Shown here: positions 26,093 to 35,067 of the stretch, piece after piece | Layout: every line of letters starts with the position of its first letter | Numbering within the stretch: position 1 is the stretch's first letter | Assembly (NCBI RefSeq): GCF_000381065.1 | Contig: NZ_KB905852.1 | Coordinates: 35,952 to 99,951, forward strand | Length of the DNA stretch: 64,000 nucleotides | Direction of reading: 5' to 3' | Origin: Propionispira raffinosivorans DSM 20765 | GTDB lineage: Bacteria > Bacillota > Negativicutes > Selenomonadales > Selenomonadaceae | Position numbers and translations under genes: made by a program | The notes under the pieces: generated by a model | What the model was told of the DNA's origin: nothing | Databases searched by the model: none | Seen by the model: the letters and a program-made list of their open reading frames with translations, nothing else

Positions 26093-27127
26093 ATGAAACA
26101 AAATTGGAAAAAAGTGCTTATCACATCTCTGGCTTGTGCAGCTTTTGTGGGTGTGGGAATGACAACGAGTTATGCAAGTTATGGACTGAATCCAGAGGTT
26201 AAAGATGCAACACCAGCGTTAAAACAGGCAGCAGAAATTGGGGTTCGTGTTTTTGAAAATCCCGAAATGAAAAATTTAGCAAACAAAGATGCCATCGTTG
26301 TCATGAGCTTTGGTACAACATTTAAAGAATCGCGTAAGGCAACCATTGAAAAAACAGTTGCAGATATTCAAGCAGCACATCCTGATACGAAAGTGGTCTT
26401 AGCTTTTACTTCTCACATTATTGTTGATCGCATTCAGGCTAAAGAAGGTATTAAAATTCAAACACCAGAAGAAGCTTTAACTGCTTTAAAACAAGATGGT
26501 TATACTCGTGTAGCTCTTACGTCACTGGATCTGATTCCGGGAATGGAATATGCATATGATAGTGCAATTTTTGACTTATACAAAACAGAATTTAAAAAAA
26601 TGACATTGGGAACATCTTTGATGTATTGGACCGGACAGGAAAAACAAAGAGATGATGTTACAGAATTCTTAAATGCATTCAAAACAGAATTTCCTAAAAC
26701 AGGGAAAAAAGATGCTGTATTAATAATGCAGCATGGTACACCGCATCCAGGTAATGCGTATTATTCAGTTATACAGGCTCGCATTGATGAAATGGGAATG
26801 AATAATGTGCTGCTGTATACGGTCGAAGGCTGGCCAAGTTTAGAAACGATTATTCCAAAATTAAAAGCCAAAGGAATTAATCATGTTACATTGATTCCTG
26901 GTATGATGGTTGCCGGTGATCATGCGAATAATGACATGGCGGGTGCAGAACCAGATTCACATAAATCTATTTTAGAAAAAGAAGGCTTTAAAGTAGATAC
27001 ATATATTCATGGTGCAGGCGAAAATGAAAATGTTCGGAAGCTTTTCGTTGATCGTGCGAATGAATCATGGAATGCACTAGAAAATGAAACAGTTAAACCT
27101 GTAGTTCATCATATGCAGAAAAAATAA
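26093..27127 (+). CDS. Exported (periplasmic) CbiK-type cobaltochelatase
   Basis: This 344-residue CbiK paralogue has a clear N-terminal signal peptide: a basic start, hydrophobic core (residues about 8-25) and a likely cleavage after YAS. Family blocks are MSFGTTFKESRK, TSLDLIPGMEYA, MQHGTPHPGNAYY with a catalytic-type His, and PGMMVAGDHANNDMAG with the second His. Exported CbiK proteins are known from Desulfovibrio. ATG 26093 has AGGAGG 7 bases upstream. It lies after riboswitch 2 and directly before riboswitch 3. It could insert cobalt into tetrapyrroles in the periplasm, or bind metal or heme. Confidence 0.9.
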   Translation: MKQNWKKVLITSLACAAFVGVGMTTSYASYGLNPEVKDATPALKQAAEIGVRVFENPEMKNLANKDAIVVMSFGTTFKESRKATIEKTVADIQAAHPDTKVVLAFTSHIIVDRIQAKEGIKIQTPEEALTALKQDGYTRVALTSLDLIPGMEYAYDSAIFDLYKTEFKKMTLGTSLMYWTGQEKQRDDVTEFLNAFKTEFPKTGKKDAVLIMQHGTPHPGNAYYSVIQARIDEMGMNNVLLYTVEGWPSLETIIPKLKAKGINHVTLIPGMMVAGDHANNDMAGAEPDSHKSILEKEGFKVDTYIHGAGENENVRKLFVDRANESWNALENETVKPVVHHMQKK

Positions 27128-27149
27128 GAATTAAATTTTAAATTTAATA

Positions 27150-27353
27150 ACATGGAAACAGGTGTCTGCAAAGACTTAATAGGGAAGTTTGGTGTAAAGC
27201 CAACGCGGTCCCGCCACTGTATTAGGGAGTGAATCCACAAAATGTCACTAAAGCACAAACTTTGGGAAGGCGTGGAGGAATGATGATCTAGAGCCAGGAG
27301 AACTGCCTGTTTAACAATCACCATTTGACCTGCGAGCGATAGGGATGGGGATT
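27150..27353 (+). ncRNA. Cobalamin riboswitch 3
   Basis: The blocks TTAATAGGGAAG, GCGGTCCCGCCACTG, AATGTCACT, CAGGAGAACTGCC and CCTGCGAGCGATAGGG are present. It is a close relative of riboswitches 2 and 4. It begins 23 bases after the CbiK stop codon, and no promoter is visible between them. It controls the large uptake operon 27505-34530. Confidence 0.95.
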
Positions 27354-27385
27354 TTGCACGAAATATTTCTATTTATTTACGTATG

Positions 27386-27417
27386 AAAATCCTGACATAG
27401 TGTCAGGATTTTTTTAT
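27386..27417 (+). terminator. Riboswitch 3 terminator
   Basis: AATCCTGACA-TAG-TGTCAGGATT followed by a T-run. Confidence 0.9.
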
Positions 27418-27504
27418 TTTATTCCTAGTATGAAGAAAACAGTAGGGCATTTTCCTCTAGTCGTGTAAAGAGCGTGTTGTTTCTATAAAATGGAGGAATG
27501 TCAA

Positions 27505-28530
27505 ATGATCAAAAAAGTTAAGCAGAAATATGGAAGAATTCTATTTGTATTGTTTTTGTGTATGATTGCGGGCGGATGCCAAAGTTATAACTCGTCTATG
27601 ATTGTAAGCAAAGAAGCTTTGGATACATCTTATGAAGTTGTGGATGCGCAGGGAACTGTCGTAAATTTAAAGGCAAAACCACAGCGAATTGTAACATTTT
27701 CAATTGGAACCGATGAAATTGTGTTGGGACTTGTACACCCCAAACGCATGGCGGCGATTAATGAAAATCTGGACGACCCTCAGTCTTCAAATGTTGTAAA
27801 TCTTGCCAAACAAATACCACAAAAGATACCACGTAATCCGTCTGTTGAAGCAACGGCAGCTTTGCGACCTGATCTTGTGATTGTTCCAAACTGGATACCA
27901 TTGGAAAATATAGCGGCCTTGCGCGATCTTGAAATTCCTGTACTTGTTTGTAAAACCCCAAAAGGAATCAAGGATGTACGCGCTTCCGTAAAACTTATTG
28001 CACAGGCAATCGGGGAACCGGAGCGTGGGGAAAATATTTTAGCACAAATGGATGCAAAGATTGTGGAGATTGAAGAAAAAGTAGCACGGGTTCCAAGCGA
28101 ACAAAAAAACAAAAAAGCAGTACTCATATCCATTATGGCATCGTATGGTGGCAGTGGGTGTACGTTTGATGATATGTGTAAATATGCCGAAGCGGTTAAT
28201 GGCAAGGCGCTTGCAGGCAATAAAAACGGGCAATCTATGAGTAAGGAACAGCTTGTAGCACTCAATCCCGATTTCTTGTTTTTGCCGTCATATCCGGGGG
28301 GATCTTCTCGTGAAGATGATTTTGGGCAGGAATATGTAAGAGATCCTTCCCTGCAAACGATGACGGCAGTGAGGGAAAAGCATCTTTGTCGGCCATGGGC
28401 CCGTTATATTTATAATGTATCTCAGAATATGGTATTTGGTATACAAGAGACGGCCTATGTTTTGTATGGCGATGATTTTAAGCAGCCGCATACATGCCAT
28501 ATTTCTGCGGTAGAAGAGGGCAGCCATTAA
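27505..28530 (+). CDS. btuF: BtuF-like ABC substrate-binding lipoprotein (copy 2)
   Basis: This 341-residue periplasmic binding lipoprotein has a lipobox ending at Cys25 (MIAGGC). Two-lobed BtuF/FepB-type features include AKPQRIVTFSIGTDEIV, AALRPDLVIVPNWIP and ASYGGSGCTFDDM. It is paralogous to the lipoprotein at 44648, which shares the SxDEI, YGG and LNPDxL-type blocks, and more distant from the one at 12763. ATG 27505 has GGAGG 8 bases upstream. It is first in the riboswitch 3 operon, so the ligand is probably a corrinoid. Confidence 0.88.
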   Translation: MIKKVKQKYGRILFVLFLCMIAGGCQSYNSSMIVSKEALDTSYEVVDAQGTVVNLKAKPQRIVTFSIGTDEIVLGLVHPKRMAAINENLDDPQSSNVVNLAKQIPQKIPRNPSVEATAALRPDLVIVPNWIPLENIAALRDLEIPVLVCKTPKGIKDVRASVKLIAQAIGEPERGENILAQMDAKIVEIEEKVARVPSEQKNKKAVLISIMASYGGSGCTFDDMCKYAEAVNGKALAGNKNGQSMSKEQLVALNPDFLFLPSYPGGSSREDDFGQEYVRDPSLQTMTAVREKHLCRPWARYIYNVSQNMVFGIQETAYVLYGDDFKQPHTCHISAVEEGSH

Positions 28531-28604
28531 GTAAAGTGCCAAAATTTATAAGATAAAGGATTCATTTGCGAGAATAATAGCTGAAGATTGGTGGTTGAAA
28601 AAAC

Positions 28605-29480
28605 ATGGCTACAGAGGTGGTTGTAAAGGTTAAAGATATAAGTGCTGGGTATATGAAACAGCCTGTATTAGATAAGGTTTCTTTTGCTATTAATAAAGGT
28701 GAAATGGTTGGCTTGATTGGGCCGAATGGCACAGGCAAAAGCACCCTTTTAAAGACAATGAGGGGATTTTTGCCTGTGCTAACAGGTTTAGTGGAAATAA
28801 ATGGACGAAAAGTACAGGAGCTTACTGCATATGATTTTGCCTGTCAGGTTGGCTATTTACAACAGTATGCAGAGATTGCTTTTGGTTATACGGCAAAAGA
28901 GATTGTTCTTGCAGGGCGCTATCCACATTTAAAATGGTGGCAGAAAGAAAGTGCAAAGGATTGGGAAATTGTTCGTGCTTGTATGGAATATACAGGTGTG
29001 TTGGATCTTGCCGATAAGACGATGCATGCGATCTCAGGCGGGCAGCGTCAACGTGTACTTTTGGCGAAGGTTCTCGCGCAGCAGACACCAATTCTTTTTC
29101 TTGATGAACCGACAACTGGACTGGATGTTTTTTATCAGGAAGAAATTTTTTGGTTTTGTCAAAATATGTGCCGGGCTGGTAAAACTGTGATAATGGTTGT
29201 ACACGAATTGGCACTTGCTGCCCGATTTTGTTCTCGAATCATACTTGTGGGGAACGGCGGTGTGATCGCCAATGGTTCGGCTGATGAGGTTCTCACGGAG
29301 GAACATCTGAGTCAGGCCTATGGTGTGACCGTAAAAGTCGTCAAGAATCCGTTAACAGGCAATATTGAGGTGTTTACGGTTCATGCGGATAGAGATATTT
29401 CCATGGAAAGACTTTTATATAGAATTGATGCGGTGAATACAGTTATGAATGAATGCCAAAGCGAGGAGCAATTTAGATGA
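28605..29480 (+). CDS. btuD: BtuD-type ABC ATPase (copy 2)
   Basis: This 291-residue ATPase has Walker A GPNGTGKST, signature ISGGQRQR, Walker B ILFLDEPTTGLD and an H-loop VVHELALA. About 30 extra C-terminal residues follow the usual FecE-like fold. It ends in a 4-base overlap with the permease start. It energises the corrinoid importer of the riboswitch 3 operon. The ribosome-binding site before ATG 28605 is weak (GGTGG). Confidence 0.9.
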   Translation: MATEVVVKVKDISAGYMKQPVLDKVSFAINKGEMVGLIGPNGTGKSTLLKTMRGFLPVLTGLVEINGRKVQELTAYDFACQVGYLQQYAEIAFGYTAKEIVLAGRYPHLKWWQKESAKDWEIVRACMEYTGVLDLADKTMHAISGGQRQRVLLAKVLAQQTPILFLDEPTTGLDVFYQEEIFWFCQNMCRAGKTVIMVVHELALAARFCSRIILVGNGGVIANGSADEVLTEEHLSQAYGVTVKVVKNPLTGNIEVFTVHADRDISMERLLYRIDAVNTVMNECQSEEQFR

Positions 29481-30502
29481 AAAAAATGACAGCTTTTTTT
29501 CCTCTCTTATTTGTGTGTTTCTTTATAATTTCTCTTATTTCATTATCCTGGGGGCAAATAGATATTCCGTTTGAAAATATTTTAGCAATGCTATGCCATG
29601 AATTGCATATTCCGCTTTTTGCAGATGTTCCCTTTACACCAGAACAGCAGGCAGTGCTGTATCATATTCGTATGCCGCGTACGCTTGTCGGCCTTCTGGT
29701 TGGGGCTGGACTGGGGGCATCCGGAGCGGTTATGCAGGGGATTTTTAGCAATCCACTGGCGGACCCAGGAATAATTGGCGTTTCGAGTGGGGCATCTGTT
29801 GGTGCCGTTATTGCAATTGCGTTAGGACTTACGGAGCTCAGCATGTTCTACATGCCGCTTTTTGCCTTTGCCGGCGCACTTTTAGCTGTGACACTTACGG
29901 TGTTTTTAGCAATGCGTCATGGACGTATACCAGTTATGACCTTACTTTTGTCTGGTGTTGTCGTTGGCATGCTGCTTGGGGCCATGACATCAGGGATATT
30001 GACAATGATGAATGAACAGAAAATGCAGCAGTATTTATTTTGGACAATTGGTGGCCTTGACTATAGACGATGGGAACATGTATTTTTGGCGGTGGGGCCT
30101 ATCTGTGGTGGGATTGGTGTAATGCTTCTTATGGCACGTCACTTAAATATCCTTGTGCTTGGTGATGTGGAGGCCAAAGCTGTTGGCATGCCAGTGATGC
30201 CTTTTCGATTGTTTTTGCTGATTATAGCTTCACTAACAACAGCGACGGGGGTTTGTGTGAGTGGTAATATTGGCTTTGTCGGTCTTGTTGTGCCGCATAT
30301 GATGCGTATGCTGGTTGGGCCGGATCATCGTCGTCTCCTGCCAGCGAGTATTATTGCCGGAGGTACATTTCTCGTGTTGTGTGATACGATCGGGCGGATT
30401 ATAATGCCGCCAATTGAGATACGTGTAGGGGTCATGACAGCTGTTTTAGGAACACCGTATTTTCTCTACTTGTTGCGGCGAACAAGAAATCTGAGCCGTT
30501 GA
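29477..30502 (+). CDS. btuC: BtuC-type ABC permease (copy 2)
   Basis: This 341-residue FecCD-family permease has about ten helices. The blocks IRMPRTLVGLLVGAGLGASGA, NPLADPGIIGVSSGAS and GFVGLVVPHMMRMLVGPDHR are typical of the family. It is translationally coupled to the ATPase. The next gene, exbB, follows after about 90 bases in the same direction, with no terminator seen between them. Confidence 0.9.
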   Translation: MKKMTAFFPLLFVCFFIISLISLSWGQIDIPFENILAMLCHELHIPLFADVPFTPEQQAVLYHIRMPRTLVGLLVGAGLGASGAVMQGIFSNPLADPGIIGVSSGASVGAVIAIALGLTELSMFYMPLFAFAGALLAVTLTVFLAMRHGRIPVMTLLLSGVVVGMLLGAMTSGILTMMNEQKMQQYLFWTIGGLDYRRWEHVFLAVGPICGGIGVMLLMARHLNILVLGDVEAKAVGMPVMPFRLFLLIIASLTTATGVCVSGNIGFVGLVVPHMMRMLVGPDHRRLLPASIIAGGTFLVLCDTIGRIIMPPIEIRVGVMTAVLGTPYFLYLLRRTRNLSR

Positions 30503-30592
30503 GCAGATAAAATGAAACCAAAGAAAAACATTGACGAATACAATCATATAAGAGTTTAACAGGATCTATAGAGGAGAAGGAGTTTGGTAGAG

Positions 30593-31225
30593 ATGGATTT
30601 TATAATGCAGGGCGTGGAATTCTTTCACAAGGGTGGATTTGTTATGTATATATTGCTGTTGTGTTCGATTTTTGTTGTAACAATCGCAGTAGAACGGAGT
30701 TTATATTTTCAAAAGGCTGACTCTGGACGAAAATTTTCACGAGAATTTTATTTGTTATTGGCGAATGGAAAGGTCGACGAAGCTAAAAATATGGCACATA
30801 CAGCACCAGGTACTTTAGCAGGGATCTTGTACAGTACGATGATAAAAATGGAGAAAAATACACGGCATGTTTCTGCTTATATGGAAATACAGTCGGGTAT
30901 TGCACTGTCAAAATTGCGTAGCCGACTTTACTATTTAAGTGTGATTGTAACGATGGCACCATTGCTCGGACTACTTGGAACGATTAGCGGGATGATTTCG
31001 GCTTTTAGCATATTTAATTTGGCGTCAGGACAGGCAATGGCGATTACGGGTGGTATTGGTGAAGCCCTTATTGCTACGGCAATGGGGTTGTGTGTAGCAA
31101 TGATTTCATTAGCAGTACATGCGTATTTCATGCAGCGCATTGAACTTATTATAACGGATATGGAACAGTGCTTTTCTATGCTGGAAAATCAACAAGAGCA
31201 GGTGAAAGACTATGAGACTGCGTGA
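30593..31225 (+). CDS. exbB: ExbB/TolQ-type proton-channel subunit
   Basis: This 210-residue inner-membrane protein has three helices (about 15-35, 115-138 and 155-178). The MotA/TolQ/ExbB signature APLLGLLGTISGMISAF is present. With ExbD it uses the proton gradient to energise TonB. ATG 30593 is chosen after AAGGAG; a TTG three codons earlier is possible. It overlaps exbD by 14 bases. Confidence 0.92.
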   Translation: MDFIMQGVEFFHKGGFVMYILLLCSIFVVTIAVERSLYFQKADSGRKFSREFYLLLANGKVDEAKNMAHTAPGTLAGILYSTMIKMEKNTRHVSAYMEIQSGIALSKLRSRLYYLSVIVTMAPLLGLLGTISGMISAFSIFNLASGQAMAITGGIGEALIATAMGLCVAMISLAVHAYFMQRIELIITDMEQCFSMLENQQEQVKDYETA

Positions 31226-31625
31226 TCGTCGCATCTTTATAAAGCCAGAAGTTATGATTATTCCGATGATTGATATTATGTTTTTTCTATTGGTATTTTT
31301 TATGTTGAGTACACTCTATATGGTGAATCTGAAGACCATTCCTGTTGATATGCCAAAAGCCGATCACGCGGAAATGCAGACGAGTGTAACGTATCTCGTT
31401 ACAATGAAAAAAGATGGTTCACTGTGGCTCGAAGATAAAGAAATAGATGAAAAGACTTTACTTTTGCAAGCCAAAAACGAAAATAAAAAAAATCCGAAGT
31501 TTGCACTTGTGCTGCGGGCAGACCAACAACTTGACTATGGTAAAATTGTCGTTTTTCTTGATCATTTAAAGGCACAAGGAATCCTGCACTTTGGTTTGGC
31601 AGCAGATTCCGGGAGGCAAGAATAA
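31212..31625 (+). CDS. exbD: ExbD/TolR-type subunit
   Basis: This 137-residue protein has one N-terminal membrane helix (about 15-36) carrying the essential Asp in MIPMIDIMFFLLVFF, and a periplasmic ExbD domain. It lies between exbB and tonB with overlaps on both sides, which marks the trio as one translational unit. Confidence 0.93.
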   Translation: MRLRDRRIFIKPEVMIIPMIDIMFFLLVFFMLSTLYMVNLKTIPVDMPKADHAEMQTSVTYLVTMKKDGSLWLEDKEIDEKTLLLQAKNENKKNPKFALVLRADQQLDYGKIVVFLDHLKAQGILHFGLAADSGRQE

Positions 31626-32422
31626 TGCAGGATAATTGTAAAAACGAGCGGATTGCCATAAGTGTATCGCTTTTACTTCATAGTATTGTGTTTATACTTA
31701 TTGCTTCAACGGGTTTTTTTTTGTATGTAGGACAGCCGCAAAAGCAGGTGATGGATGTAGCAATCTATGATGCCGAAGAAAAAAGTGGATCATCAGGGAG
31801 CGGATCGCCGGAATCAGAGGTCTCTGGAATGGCCTCAAATTCGGAAATTGTAATGAACGCAGATACGAAGAAGCCATCTATTTCTGAATATTATACGGAA
31901 AAAGCACAAAAATCAGAACAGCAGGAAGAACAACAAAAGGAGAAAACAGAAAAGCAACAAAAAGGCAATTCTCAGGCAGTGTCCAGCCACAATGATGCAG
32001 GAAGTGGTTCTTCTGATAAGGCGAGTGGGCAAGGTATTGGAAAAGGTGAGGGTAACAAAACAGGGAATGGGAATAAGGGTACAGGAAATGAAAACGGATC
32101 AGGGAGCGGTACCGGAAATGGTGATGACAATGCAAACGCTTTGAGGCCCCAAATTCCACCACAGCTTATAAGGGCCACAGCGGTTTCCTATCCGAGAAAT
32201 TTGCGTAGTGAAGGTATTGAAGGGCAGGTTGTGCTCAAAATGATTGTGGGTACAGATGGCAGCGTTGAGAGTGTGTCACTTATAGTTTCTTCGGGTTACG
32301 ATGAGATGGATCATGCCGCTGAAGCGGCTGCGTATCAGTATCGTTTTTCACCGGCAGAAAATAGCGCTGGCGATCCGGTGCGTTGTGGGGTAAAACGTAC
32401 ATTTCAATTCAACTTGAATTGA
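31625..32422 (+). CDS. tonB: TonB energy-transducing protein with Gly/Ser/Asn-rich linker
   Basis: This 265-residue TonB has an N-terminal helix with the conserved SLLLH motif (about 12-36). The periplasmic linker (about 50-180) is first charged and Gln/Glu/Lys-rich, then Gly/Asn/Ser-rich, instead of the usual Pro-Glu/Pro-Lys repeats. The C-terminal TonB domain, including YPRNLRSEGIEGQVVLKMIV and GVKRTFQFNLN, is complete. The ATG overlaps the exbD stop codon. It contacts the TonB boxes of outer-membrane receptors. Confidence 0.92.
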   Translation: MQDNCKNERIAISVSLLLHSIVFILIASTGFFLYVGQPQKQVMDVAIYDAEEKSGSSGSGSPESEVSGMASNSEIVMNADTKKPSISEYYTEKAQKSEQQEEQQKEKTEKQQKGNSQAVSSHNDAGSGSSDKASGQGIGKGEGNKTGNGNKGTGNENGSGSGTGNGDDNANALRPQIPPQLIRATAVSYPRNLRSEGIEGQVVLKMIVGTDGSVESVSLIVSSGYDEMDHAAEAAAYQYRFSPAENSAGDPVRCGVKRTFQFNLN

Positions 32423-32529
32423 AATGTATGTATGTGAAAGCGGAAAATACTAGAATGTGTGAATGTATTAACGAATGCGGCATTATATAAAAAAGAGTCT
32501 GCTGTATGAGGAAAGAGAGGGGTTTAAAG

Positions 32530-34530
32530 ATGAAAAAGAAAAAATATTTGTGTATGGTCATTGCCTGTGCTTTGGCAGCGGGGGCAACGACCGGCTTTGC
32601 GGCAGAGGCACAACAAAAAATAACTGCAGAGCAAAAGACGAAGGATACGATTGATGAGTATGCACTCGATGAGGTTGTTGTTACGGCAACACGCAGTGAG
32701 AAAAAAGATACAGATGTTCCAGCGGCAACAATTGTAATTACCGCAAAACAGATTAAAGCGAGCGGAGCAAAAAATGCAGCGGAAGCACTTTCAAAGGTTA
32801 ATGGTTTGGTGTATAAATCATTTGGACCAATGGCTGCATCAATGGGGTCTATGATCAATGAAATCAATATTCGCGGCAATGGGAATGGTACATTGGTACT
32901 TATTAATGGAAATCCGGTTTCATGGCGTGGCAAGTATAATATTGATGCAATTCCAGCGGAAAGCATTGAGCGTATCGAAATTGTCAAAGGTGGTGGTTCC
33001 GTACTTTATGGCAGTGATGCAATGGGGGGAACTGTGAATATCATTACAAAAAAAGGTGTGGCACTGAATCAGGTGAGCACCGGGTTTGGCAACTACGGTC
33101 AGCAAGCGTATAACATGAATGTTGGTGATGAGAACTTCAGTGTAAATTATAATCTTGATAAATGGCGCAAACTTGATGGAATTAGCGAAGCGGATGTGGA
33201 TTCTGTAAAGTTTAATGGAAGTACACGCACCGATATAAAGGATATTGAAAAAGAAAATATCGGGTTTAACTGGAAAATTAATGATCATTGGGATGTACTG
33301 TATAACAATTACCAAACAAAAGCTACATATAATCGTTATGTTGATCGTGTAGATCATACAACTTCAGGTATTAGCAATGGTGATATGTTTAATGGCAGAA
33401 CATATACAACAGATCAGCATGTTAGTCAGATTCATTTTCATGACGGTGATTGGAAAGCCAGTGGGTATTTTAATACAGGAACGGTCGAATCCTATGGTCC
33501 TACTTATATTAGCAGCACAGGAGCAAAGACGCCAAATGGGTGGTATAATACGCGTGAAAAAAATATAACCTATGGGATTGATGCGCAAAAGAGCTGGCGT
33601 ATTGGTGATAAAGTCACCGCAATTTTTGGAATGGATTTGCAGCGTGAGAATTATCAGTATCTTTATACACCTCAAAACACCATGTATAAAGACTATTTCC
33701 GCAACAACTGGGGTATATTTGGTCAGTGGGAGCAAGCCTTTGATAAGAACAATACGGGTATATTCAGTGCCAGAGAAACATGGACATCCGCAGCAGCGGG
33801 TGATAATAATTACAATAATTTTAGTATGGCTGGGCAGTTCATTCACAAGCTGGACAAAAGTAATAGTGTGTACATGAGCATCGGTCAATCTTTTATTATG
33901 CCGACGTTTGCTCAAATGTATGGTGCCAGTGATACTGCAATTCCAAATCCAGGACTTAAACCGCAGACTGGCATAAATTACGAAATCGGCTGGAAGAAAA
34001 ATGCCGATCGACATAACTGGAAGGCAGCCCTTTTCCATACCGATATCAAGGATAATATTTCCGCAATCTGGAATAAAAATAAGGCTGCATATACCTATTC
34101 AAATGAAGATTTTAAGAATACGGGTGTAGAACTTTCTTGTGATATCACAGGAGAAAAAGGTTTTTCCTATAACTGGGGTGTGACCTGGCAGGACCCACAG
34201 AGCAAAAGCACGAAAAAAGACTATTGGGATCGAATGTTCGGACGCTTACAGCTAACCGGTGGAGTTACCTATAAAAAAGAAAAATGGCTGTCATCTATTA
34301 CAGGCTCTTACCTGAGTGGACGTGTACAGACGCCATCAAGTGAACATTCATTTGCGACAAAACCGTATTTTCTTACAACATTAAACACAACGTACAGCCC
34401 AAATGCAGCAAATGAGATAACACTTACAATTGATAACGTTTTGAATCGTGAAGACAATCTCTCGCATTCGAGTTCTACTTATTATAGTGCTCCCATTAAC
34501 TATATGTTGAAATATACGTATAAATTTTAA
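32530..34530 (+). CDS. btuB: TonB-dependent outer-membrane receptor, BtuB-like (copy 1)
   Basis: This 666-residue receptor has a signal peptide (cleavage near TGFAAEA). A TonB-box-like segment EYALDEVVVTATR is followed by a plug domain (IEIVKGGGSVLYGSDAMGGTVNIITKKG) and a C-terminal beta-barrel ending in an aromatic residue (YTYKF). ATG 32530 after GAGAGG is preferred over an ATG eight codons earlier. It closes the riboswitch 3 operon, so a corrinoid is the probable cargo. Its presence requires an outer membrane. Confidence 0.92.
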   Translation: MKKKKYLCMVIACALAAGATTGFAAEAQQKITAEQKTKDTIDEYALDEVVVTATRSEKKDTDVPAATIVITAKQIKASGAKNAAEALSKVNGLVYKSFGPMAASMGSMINEINIRGNGNGTLVLINGNPVSWRGKYNIDAIPAESIERIEIVKGGGSVLYGSDAMGGTVNIITKKGVALNQVSTGFGNYGQQAYNMNVGDENFSVNYNLDKWRKLDGISEADVDSVKFNGSTRTDIKDIEKENIGFNWKINDHWDVLYNNYQTKATYNRYVDRVDHTTSGISNGDMFNGRTYTTDQHVSQIHFHDGDWKASGYFNTGTVESYGPTYISSTGAKTPNGWYNTREKNITYGIDAQKSWRIGDKVTAIFGMDLQRENYQYLYTPQNTMYKDYFRNNWGIFGQWEQAFDKNNTGIFSARETWTSAAAGDNNYNNFSMAGQFIHKLDKSNSVYMSIGQSFIMPTFAQMYGASDTAIPNPGLKPQTGINYEIGWKKNADRHNWKAALFHTDIKDNISAIWNKNKAAYTYSNEDFKNTGVELSCDITGEKGFSYNWGVTWQDPQSKSTKKDYWDRMFGRLQLTGGVTYKKEKWLSSITGSYLSGRVQTPSSEHSFATKPYFLTTLNTTYSPNAANEITLTIDNVLNREDNLSHSSSTYYSAPINYMLKYTYKF

Positions 34531-34620
34531 AAAAATTTAAGAGGTCTTATAATATACATTGCAGACTAAGACACTATCATATAACGATCACATATGATAA
34601 AATTTTGCTTGTCAGAGTTG

Positions 34621-34649
34621 TTGACAAGCATTTAGTGAAGTGATAGGAT
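34621..34649 (+). promoter_or_regulatory. Promoter of riboswitch 4
   Basis: TTGACA (34621), a 17-base spacer and TAGGAT (34644). The -35 overlaps an 8-base inverted repeat (GCTTGTCA/TGACAAGC, 34607-34629). Confidence 0.65.
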
Positions 34650-34697
34650 AGATTTGAGTTATGAAACAATAAGTTCATAAATTAACAATTGAATAAT

Positions 34698-34902
34698 GTT
34701 GAAACAGGTGTCCGAAAGGACTTAATAGGGAAGTTGGATAAAATGCCAACGCGGTCCCGCCACTGTATTAGGGAGTGAATCCACAAAATGTCACTGAAGC
34801 ATAAGCTTTGGGAAGGCGTGGAGGAGCAATGATCTAGAGCCAGGAGAACTGCCTGTTTAGCAATCACCGTTAGACCCGCGAGCGATGGGAAGGGGATTTA
34901 TA
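34698..34902 (+). ncRNA. Cobalamin riboswitch 4
   Basis: All cobalamin aptamer blocks are present. It shares a 59-base identical block (34741-34799) and both downstream hairpins with riboswitch 2. It lies before the dehydrogenase-methylmalonyl-CoA mutase operon. Confidence 0.95.
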
Positions 34903-34925
34903 GAAATACTTATTTAAGTATCTAT

Positions 34926-34953
34926 GAGTCTCGACAATTGTCGAGATTTTTTT
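34926..34953 (+). terminator. Riboswitch 4 terminator 1
   Basis: TCTCGAC-AATT-GTCGAGA plus seven T residues, the same as after riboswitch 2. Confidence 0.9.
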
Positions 34954-34976
34954 AGTTAAGTGTTTTTGTTTATTGA

Positions 34977-35019
34977 AAAAAGACCTCTTTTTTGCGCATG
35001 TGAAAAAGAGGTCTTTTGT
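34977..35019 (+). terminator. Riboswitch 4 terminator 2
   Basis: AGACCTCTTTTT and AAAAAGAGGTCT form a 12-base stem followed by TTTG. It corresponds to terminator 2 of riboswitch 2. Confidence 0.75.
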
Positions 35020-35067
35020 TTGTGGAAATAGCGATGAACTTAGTTTAAAATCGGAGGGGGAAATTTT

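Noticed and set aside
27109..27324. Open frame on the minus strand across riboswitch 3
   Set aside because: It is antisense to a structured aptamer. A similar frame across riboswitch 4 arises only from the conserved RNA sequence. There is no ribosome-binding site.
31972..32178. Proline-rich minus-strand frame opposite tonB
   Set aside because: It is produced by the Gly-rich codons of the TonB linker read in antisense; there is no start signal.
34607..34629. Hairpin GCTTGTCA/TGACAAGC as terminator of the first receptor gene
   Set aside because: No T-run follows, and it overlaps the -35 of the riboswitch 4 promoter. An operator or chance is more likely.
34682..34867. Open frame on the minus strand across riboswitch 4
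   Set aside because: Same artefact as at riboswitch 3; the protein similarity between the two simply reflects duplicated aptamers.
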